Positions 32,239-37,299 of a stretch of DNA of 37,299 nt are shown here, in pieces (the stretch's first letter is position 1; each line of letters starts with the position of its first letter). Under the pieces are notes generated by a model that saw nothing but the letters and a program-made list of their open reading frames with translations, did no database searches and was not told the DNA's origin. Position numbers and translations under genes: made by a program. Source of the DNA: Galbitalea sp036491035 (GTDB lineage: Bacteria; Actinomycetota; Actinomycetes; Actinomycetales; Microbacteriaceae); contig DASXCU010000017.1 in assembly GCA_036491035.1 (NCBI GenBank), positions 1-37,299 on the forward strand, given 5' to 3'.

Positions 32239-33500
32239 CTCTGCGGCTCGAGGACGGCAAGCCCACCGAGGTAGGGCCGGAGCGCTTCCGGAACGCGCAC
32301 CGATCCATCCGCCTGCTGGTGGGTCTCCAGGATCGCAACGATCCAGCGAGTCGTGGCCAGCGTGCCGTTCAGCGTCGCGACCGGTGTGGTCTTGCCGGAC
32401 TCGGTGCGATACCGGATGTCGAGCCGACGAGCCTGGTACGTGGTGCAGTTGCTGGTCGAGGTCAACTCGCGGTAGCTGCCCTGAGTGGGAACCCAGGCCT
32501 CGATATCGAACTTGCGGGCGGCGCTCGAGCCGAGATCGCCGGCGGCGACGTCGATCACGCGATAGGCAAGCTCGCAGGCCTGCAGCATCGCCTCCTGGTA
32601 GCTGACCAGGCGATCGTGCTCCGCCTCTGCATTCTCGGGGAGCACGTAGCTGAACATCTCGAGTTTGTTGAACTGGTGTACCCGAAGGATGCCCCGGTTG
32701 TCTTTGCCCGCGGCGCCCGCCTCACGGCGATAGCAGGTGGACCATCCGGCGTAGCGCAGCGGCCCGGCGGACAGGTCGACGATCTCGTCGCTGTGGTAGC
32801 CGGCGAGCGCGACCTCGCTCGTGCCCGTCAGGTAGAGGTCGTCTGCCGGAAGGTAGTAGATCTCGTCGGAGTGCTCGCCGAGGAATCCGGTACCCGCCAT
32901 GATCTCGGGGCGCACGAGTGTCGGTGTAATAAGAGGAACGAAGTTTTCCGCGAGCGCCTTGTCCAGCGCGAGGTTCATCAGTGCCAGCTCTAGCCGCGCC
33001 CCGATGCCGCGAAGAAAGTAGAACCGGCTGCCGCTCACCTTCGTGCCCCGAGTGATGTCGATCGCCTGGAGCAACTCGCCCAGCTCGACGTGGTCGCGGG
33101 GTTCGAAGTCGAAGGTCGCCTTCTCGCCCACCTCACGCAGCGTGACGAAGTTCTCCTCGCCACCGGCCGGAACCCCGTCGATGATCGGATTCGCGATCGA
33201 CCCGACGATGCGAGTGAACTCCGCCTCTGCATCCGCCGCCGTCTGCTGTGCCGCCTTCACTCGAGCGGCGAGCTCCTGCGCGGTGGCGACCAGTCCGGCC
33301 TTTTCATCCTTCGGCGCCGCGGCAACGGTCTTGCCGAACGCGTTCTGTTCCGCACGCAGCGACTCGAAGCTGCCGATCGCCTCTCGTCTCGTCGTGTCGA
33401 CCGCGAGCGCGTCATCGACGAGGGAGACGGATGCTCCGCGAGCCTCCTGCGAGCGGCGCACCGCATCCGGGTATTCACGTAGCAGTTGGGGGTCGATCAC
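32235..33500 (-). CDS. serS: seryl-tRNA synthetase
   Basis: A 421-residue class II synthetase. An N-terminal coiled-coil arm starts 'MIDPQLLREYPDAVRRSQEA' and spans about residues 30-110. Then come motif 1 around 'GSRFYFLRGIGARLELALMN', motif 2 'CYRREAGAAGKDNRGILRVHQFNKLEM', and motif 3 near the end ('LNGTLATTRWIVAILETHQQADGSV...PEALRPYLGG'). It charges tRNA-Ser. Two tRNA-Ser genes lie within 4 kb. The start is GTG 33500, without a strong ribosome site. Confidence 0.97.
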   Translation of the reverse strand: MIDPQLLREYPDAVRRSQEARGASVSLVDDALAVDTTRREAIGSFESLRAEQNAFGKTVAAAPKDEKAGLVATAQELAARVKAAQQTAADAEAEFTRIVGSIANPIIDGVPAGGEENFVTLREVGEKATFDFEPRDHVELGELLQAIDITRGTKVSGSRFYFLRGIGARLELALMNLALDKALAENFVPLITPTLVRPEIMAGTGFLGEHSDEIYYLPADDLYLTGTSEVALAGYHSDEIVDLSAGPLRYAGWSTCYRREAGAAGKDNRGILRVHQFNKLEMFSYVLPENAEAEHDRLVSYQEAMLQACELAYRVIDVAAGDLGSSAARKFDIEAWVPTQGSYRELTSTSNCTTYQARRLDIRYRTESGKTTPVATLNGTLATTRWIVAILETHQQADGSVRVPEALRPYLGGLAVLEPQR

Positions 33501-33554
33501 ACAAGCGAGTCTACTTTGGCGGCGCGTGCGGCCCCCGCGCGCTAGCTTGGTTTC

Positions 33555-34550
33555 ATGGCCGCGATCACCTCACCAAAGACGAAGACAGCCGCCATCATTT
33601 ACAACCCGATCAAGGTGAACTCCAAAGCCCTGAAGGCCGCTGTCAAGTCGGCCGAGTCGGAGGCGGGCTGGGGCAAGTCGCTCTGGTTCGAGACCAGTGT
33701 GCTCGATCCGGGCGGCGAGGTCACCAAGCAGGCGCTGCTGAAGGGCGCCGACGTCGTCATCGCCGCGGGTGGTGACGGGACGATTCGAGCGGTCGCCGAG
33801 TCCCTGCGTGGTACGGGTGTGCCGATCGCGCTGCTTCCATCCGGCACCGGCAATCTGCTCGCACGAAACATGGCACTCGCGCTCGATAACCTGCAGGTCT
33901 CCGTCGAGACCGCCTTCACGGGCGAGCCTCGCGCGATCGACATCGGCGTCGTCGAGGCCGAGCGCGCCGACGGAAGCCGCAGTTCGAACGTCTTCCTCGT
34001 GATGGCCGGCCTCGGGCTCGATGCCCAGATGGCCGCGAACACCAACGCGGTGCTGAAGGCGCGGGTCGGCTGGGTCGCCTACATCGACGCGATCGCTCGA
34101 GGCGTGCGCGACAACAATCGCGTCAAGGTGCGGTATTCGGTCGACAAGGGCCCCCAGCGCTCCGCGACGGTCAACACCGTCATCGTCGGCAACTGCGGAC
34201 TGCTACCCGGCGGCATCCAGCTCCTGCCCGACGCCGTCATCGACGACGGTATCTTCGACATCGTCGCCTTCCGCCCCGGTGGTTTCGTCGGGTGGGTACA
34301 GATCTACGTGAAGCTGGTCTGGGAGAACGGCATCCTGCGCCGCAGCACTGTCGGGCGACGGATCGTCTCGATGTCGCGCGAGGTTCGAGCGCTGCGCTAC
34401 TTGCGCGGCAAGGACCTGACCATTCGTCTCGAACACCCCGAGGAGTTCGAGCTGGACGGCGACCCGTTCGGCGAAGCAGTCGCGCTCAAGGCGCACGTCG
34501 ACCACCTCGCCCTCAGGGTCATGGTTCCGGCGCTACCGCCGACCGACTAA
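33555..34550 (+). CDS. diacylglycerol kinase family lipid kinase
   Basis: A 331-residue protein of the DgkB/YegS-like family. The nucleotide-binding core is 'VVIAAGGDGTIRAVAESLRG' and 'IALLPSGTGNLLARN' (about residues 70-110). The second domain contains 'VMAGLGLDAQM', 'GNCGLLPGGIQLLPDAVIDDG' and 'EFELDGDPFGEA'. It phosphorylates a lipid such as diacylglycerol or a sphingoid base, probably at the membrane face. ATG 33555. Its stop overlaps that of the convergent pheA by 4 bp. Confidence 0.92.
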   Translation: MAAITSPKTKTAAIIYNPIKVNSKALKAAVKSAESEAGWGKSLWFETSVLDPGGEVTKQALLKGADVVIAAGGDGTIRAVAESLRGTGVPIALLPSGTGNLLARNMALALDNLQVSVETAFTGEPRAIDIGVVEAERADGSRSSNVFLVMAGLGLDAQMAANTNAVLKARVGWVAYIDAIARGVRDNNRVKVRYSVDKGPQRSATVNTVIVGNCGLLPGGIQLLPDAVIDDGIFDIVAFRPGGFVGWVQIYVKLVWENGILRRSTVGRRIVSMSREVRALRYLRGKDLTIRLEHPEEFELDGDPFGEAVALKAHVDHLALRVMVPALPPTD

Positions 34551-35497
34551 CTCTCGAGGCTGTCGAGCCAGGCGCGCGCATCGCGGAACGCCTGGTTGTC
34601 GTAGCGCGGGGTGACAGATATCTGCTGCTTGTCGGCGCGAGGGTACGAGCCGAGGAAGAGGACGTTCGGGCTGAACCGCTTCAGACCGAGGAGAGCATCC
34701 GCTACTCGTTCGTCGCGAACGTGACCGTCGAGGTCGATGACGAATCGGTACCGCCCCAGCTCGTCGCCGATCGGCCGGGACTCCAGCAGGCTCATGTTGA
34801 CGCCGCGGGTCGCGAACTGTTCGAGCATCTGGAGCAGCCGGCCGGCGGTGTTGTCCGGGAGCTCGGCGATGATGCTCGTCTTGTCCGAACCGGTCGGCTC
34901 GGGGAGGTGGGTGTCCCGGCTGACCAGCACGAACCGGGTCTGGGCTGACGGATTGTCGCCGATGTTCTCCGCGAGAACCGTAAGGTCGTGGTGGTTGGTG
35001 ATGGTAGGCGGCGCGATCGCGGCATCCGCCAGATCGTTGTCGAACAGGGATGCTGCCGCCGCGACATTCGAGGTCGCCGGAATGTGCTCGTGGTTCGGAA
35101 GCTTCGAGTCGAGCCAGAGGTGCGTCTGGGCGTAGGCGACCGGGTGCGCGTTCACCACCTTCACGTCGGCCAGGGTCGTGCCGGGCTTCGCAACGAGCAC
35201 GAAGTTGACGTTCACGAGATACTCGCCGATGATCCGCAGGTTCGGGATGGTGGCGAGCGCATCCTGGCTCGCGCTGACGCCACCCTCGACCGTGTTCTCG
35301 ATCGCGATCATCGCCGCGACGCTGCGCCCGGCGACGACGTCATCGAGGGCCTGGCCAACATTGTTAACTGGGTGCCAGGTCTGACCGACCGCCTGGGGAA
35401 CCTGGGCGAGTGCCGCCTCCGTAAACGTGCCGGCCGGTCCGAGATAGGAGTACGTCTCAGTGGGCGCGGCGCGAGGCGCGTCGGGGTGGGCTGACAT
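34547..35497 (-). CDS. pheA: prephenate dehydratase
   Basis: A 316-residue monofunctional enzyme. The catalytic domain opens 'YSYLGPAGTFTEAAL', and 'ENTVEGGVSASQDAL' and 'TRFVLVSRD' hold the active-site Thr of the TRF motif. A C-terminal ACT domain follows, with the phenylalanine-binding 'LLESRPIGDELGRYRF'. It converts prephenate to phenylpyruvate with feedback control by phenylalanine. The start is ATG 35497 on the minus strand, convergent with the lipid kinase gene. Confidence 0.95.
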   Translation of the reverse strand: MSAHPDAPRAAPTETYSYLGPAGTFTEAALAQVPQAVGQTWHPVNNVGQALDDVVAGRSVAAMIAIENTVEGGVSASQDALATIPNLRIIGEYLVNVNFVLVAKPGTTLADVKVVNAHPVAYAQTHLWLDSKLPNHEHIPATSNVAAAASLFDNDLADAAIAPPTITNHHDLTVLAENIGDNPSAQTRFVLVSRDTHLPEPTGSDKTSIIAELPDNTAGRLLQMLEQFATRGVNMSLLESRPIGDELGRYRFVIDLDGHVRDERVADALLGLKRFSPNVLFLGSYPRADKQQISVTPRYDNQAFRDARAWLDSLES

Positions 35498-35546
35498 GCC
35501 TCAGAGCCTAATGGCTCGCCGACAGCGCAACCGTGGCTCCCGCGGG

Positions 35547-36968
35547 CTATGCCGCTCTTCGAACCTGTACTCGGCGTCTTCCGAGCCGCTTCCACTCCCG
35601 GCACGGATCTATCTCGGGTGGGGCGAGCACGTGCGGAATGCCGTCGACCATTCGGAGCTGCCAGTTCGAGTGATGAATGAGGTGGTGATGGCGGGAACAC
35701 AGAAGCACGCCGTTGTCGACGTTCGTCTCCCCCACCCCTCCATTCGTGTAGTACTCCCGAACGTGGTGCGCATCCGCCCACGCGACCGGGGCCTCGCACA
35801 AGAGGCACGTGTCTCCGTCGCGGGCGATAATTGCCCTGCGCTGAGCCGAACTGAACGGGTAGCGAGCCTTGCCGAAGGCAATGATCTCGCCGTCGTTTCC
35901 GAGAACCGCCTTACGGAAAACCGCGTCACAGAGCAGTTGCTTGATCGTGTTCATCGAGACGGGCTCGCGAATGCCGTCGATGTGACCAACTCCGATCCCT
36001 GCCTCGAGATCGGCGACGGATACGTGCGCGGTGACTTCGGCGGTCGAGCGAAGTTGACCGGTTTCGCGCCCGGTGTTGCGAACACCCGCTGTGAGGAGGC
36101 CATCGAGTACATCGTGCTGGCGCTGATCTCGCGATCGGGTGTCGCGAACTGTGAGGCTCTCACTGCCGTCTTCATTGACGATCGTTTCCGTGCCCTCACG
36201 CTGATCTTCGTCGGAGAGAAACCGCGGCTGCGCGCCCGGAGCGTTCGCCTCATCGAACGCGGACTGCAGCAGTGCCGCCGTCGTCGGAGTAAGCGCGCCC
36301 CGCACGGGAACGATGCCATTTCGCTCGCGGCCGAGCGAGAATCCGCGCCGAAGCCTCGTCTCCTCTTCGCGAGGAAGAACACCATCCGGATCGAGGCGAT
36401 CGCGCACCGCGACTGCCAGATCGGCGACCTGTTGAACCGAGTGGTGTCGTGCGTGCTCAACGAGGCCCTTCTCAGCGACGTCCAAGTCGTCGGGATGCGC
36501 CACTCGGCGAACGTCGTCGAGCGCACGCACGATTATCGCGACCGCCTCCGGCTCAATCTCACCCCTCGGAAGCTCGCGGGCCAGAGCGGGAAAGCGCGGA
36601 GCGATCGGCTCGCCGGTGAGGCCGACGCCGGTGCGAAGTGCGGAGCCGAGGTGGATTCGGCGGTTTGCCTCCGACCCGGAAATGCGGAGGAGCCGCTCGA
36701 GATAGGTCGACGGTCGTACGCAGCCATTCCTTTGGGCGAGGCCCGCTGTTCCTAGCTCGCGACGTGAACGCTCAGCAATGATGGACGCGCCGGTCACTTG
36801 GATGGCAGACAAACGGCGAGCCGCAATCTCCGCGATCGCGAGCTGCGCACAGAGCTCATTGTCGGCGAACTGACCCATCGCCTCGATGTCGACCTTGCCG
36901 AGCAATCGAACCACCGCGTCGAGCGTGTTGCTGCCGCTCTCTACGCTCTCGTTCGTGCTGACAGTCAT
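35547..36968 (-). CDS. DUF222 / HNH endonuclease domain protein
   Basis: A 473-residue protein of the actinobacterial '13E12 repeat' type. The DUF222 helical domain fills about residues 30-330 ('LERLLRISGSEANRRIHLGSAL', 'AVRDRLDPDGVLPREEE', 'VPVRGALTPTTAALLQSAFDEAN'). The HNH module is near residue 395: 'AIIARDGDTCLLCEAPVAWADAHHVREYY', then 'NGVLLCSRHHHLIHHSNW', with two Cys pairs for zinc. ATG 36968 has AAGGA five bases upstream. Members occur in many copies in these genomes; whether they cut DNA in vivo is unknown. Confidence 0.92.
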   Translation of the reverse strand: MTVSTNESVESGSNTLDAVVRLLGKVDIEAMGQFADNELCAQLAIAEIAARRLSAIQVTGASIIAERSRRELGTAGLAQRNGCVRPSTYLERLLRISGSEANRRIHLGSALRTGVGLTGEPIAPRFPALARELPRGEIEPEAVAIIVRALDDVRRVAHPDDLDVAEKGLVEHARHHSVQQVADLAVAVRDRLDPDGVLPREEETRLRRGFSLGRERNGIVPVRGALTPTTAALLQSAFDEANAPGAQPRFLSDEDQREGTETIVNEDGSESLTVRDTRSRDQRQHDVLDGLLTAGVRNTGRETGQLRSTAEVTAHVSVADLEAGIGVGHIDGIREPVSMNTIKQLLCDAVFRKAVLGNDGEIIAFGKARYPFSSAQRRAIIARDGDTCLLCEAPVAWADAHHVREYYTNGGVGETNVDNGVLLCSRHHHLIHHSNWQLRMVDGIPHVLAPPEIDPCREWKRLGRRRVQVRRAA

Positions 36969-37119
36969 GCCCGTCCTTAACTAGAGACATTGGCACGACG
37001 TACATACATTCTACACGTATTGTTTGCAATCGTCACAAATTCGAAGCTGTGTTCACGCCGCCGTGCATCCTTTTTCCGGCGCGAGCCCGCAGCGTATGGT
37101 CGAGTGCCACACTGGAAAC

Positions 37120-37299
37120 ATGAACGCCAGAGCCGGCAAACCCGCGGAGCAGTCAGATCTCATCGATGTACACGACCTCGTCCGGGCGTACTACGACCTG
37201 GTTCCGGATGTCACGATCCCCGAACAGAAGGTCGTCTTCGGTACGTCCGGCCATCGTGGGTCTTCGTTCGACGCGGCGTTCAACGAGACCCACATCGCG
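37120..37299 (+). CDS. pgm: phosphoglucomutase (3' end beyond window)
   Basis: Sixty codons from ATG 37120 to the right edge. 'LIDVHDLVRAYYDLVPDVTIPEQKVVFGTSGHRGSSFD' is the characteristic opening of alpha-D-glucose phosphate-specific phosphoglucomutase, which interconverts glucose 1- and 6-phosphate. The active-site serine loop lies beyond the window. Divergent from the DUF222/HNH gene across 151 bp. Confidence 0.93.
   Translation, partial: MNARAGKPAEQSDLIDVHDLVRAYYDLVPDVTIPEQKVVFGTSGHRGSSFDAAFNETHIA

Noticed and set aside
31264..32274. 336-codon plus frame opposite tRNA-Ser(TGA) and the HAD gene
   Set aside because: It runs through the tRNA and is antisense to a clear HAD phosphatase.
35460..36755. 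431-codon plus frame opposite the DUF222/HNH gene
   Set aside because: Long only because of GC bias; the minus strand holds the HNH and DUF222 motifs.
1..37299. CRISPR array, insertion sequence or phage genes
   Set aside because: No regular repeat-spacer series, transposase, integrase, terminase or capsid-like protein was found; the only mobility sign is the tRNA-derived direct repeat.

Overview
The window is high-GC DNA from an actinobacterium, most likely a member of the Microbacteriaceae. The evidence is a DUF222/HNH '13E12-type' endonuclease gene, a LytR-CpsA-Psr (LCP) envelope protein, a DUF7882 protein, a 6C-type small RNA (a class known only from actinobacteria), and the housekeeping set tRNA-Ser / HAD phosphatase / serS / diacylglycerol kinase / pheA / pgm. 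Genus cannot be fixed from the sequence alone.

Layout. 1-2.3 kb: a CocE/NonD serine hydrolase cut by the left edge, divergent from a TetR regulator, with an 11-bp direct repeat between them. 2.3-6.4 kb: a small membrane protein, then a SnoaL-like protein overlapping a family-2 glycosyltransferase on the plus strand. Facing them on the minus strand are an acyl-CoA dehydrogenase-like gene translationally coupled to a PIG-L deacetylase/methyltransferase fusion. Together these look like a compact, uncharacterised glycoconjugate-modifying cluster. 6.4-8.1 kb: a polytopic membrane protein, a run of inverted repeats, a 6C-like RNA and a 69-residue basic protein.

8.1-26 kb is an accessory, stress-flavoured region with much gene decay. 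It holds a small membrane protein, a MarR regulator, a stand-alone cytochrome oxidase subunit I coupled to a GH15 glucoamylase-like enzyme, a short-chain dehydrogenase, and a YciF-like ferritin fold protein. It also holds DUF6328, a frameshifted Nramp transporter, a histidine phosphatase coupled to NAD(P)H-hydrate dehydratase, a low-affinity iron permease-like protein sitting between a 3' remnant and an intact copy of a zinc alcohol dehydrogenase, DUF7882, several tiny proteins and a GGDEF diguanylate cyclase. At least four broken genes are visible: 8.2-8.6, 16.2-17.5, 19.5 and 24.2-24.7 kb.

26.3-29.5 kb is a 3.1-kb segment flanked by a 22-bp direct repeat of the 3' end of tRNA-Ser(GCT). That is the signature of integration at a tRNA gene. 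The segment carries a DUF302 protein, a TDT/SLAC1-type exporter and a divergent LysR regulator, but no integrase. GTGGGCA motifs near both ends may be old integrase arm sites.

29.5-37.3 kb is ordinary chromosomal backbone: tRNA-Ser(GCT), a possible 60-residue protein and a strong terminator, an LCP protein, tRNA-Ser(TGA), a HAD phosphatase coupled to serS, a diacylglycerol kinase family protein convergent with pheA, the DUF222/HNH gene, and the start of phosphoglucomutase.
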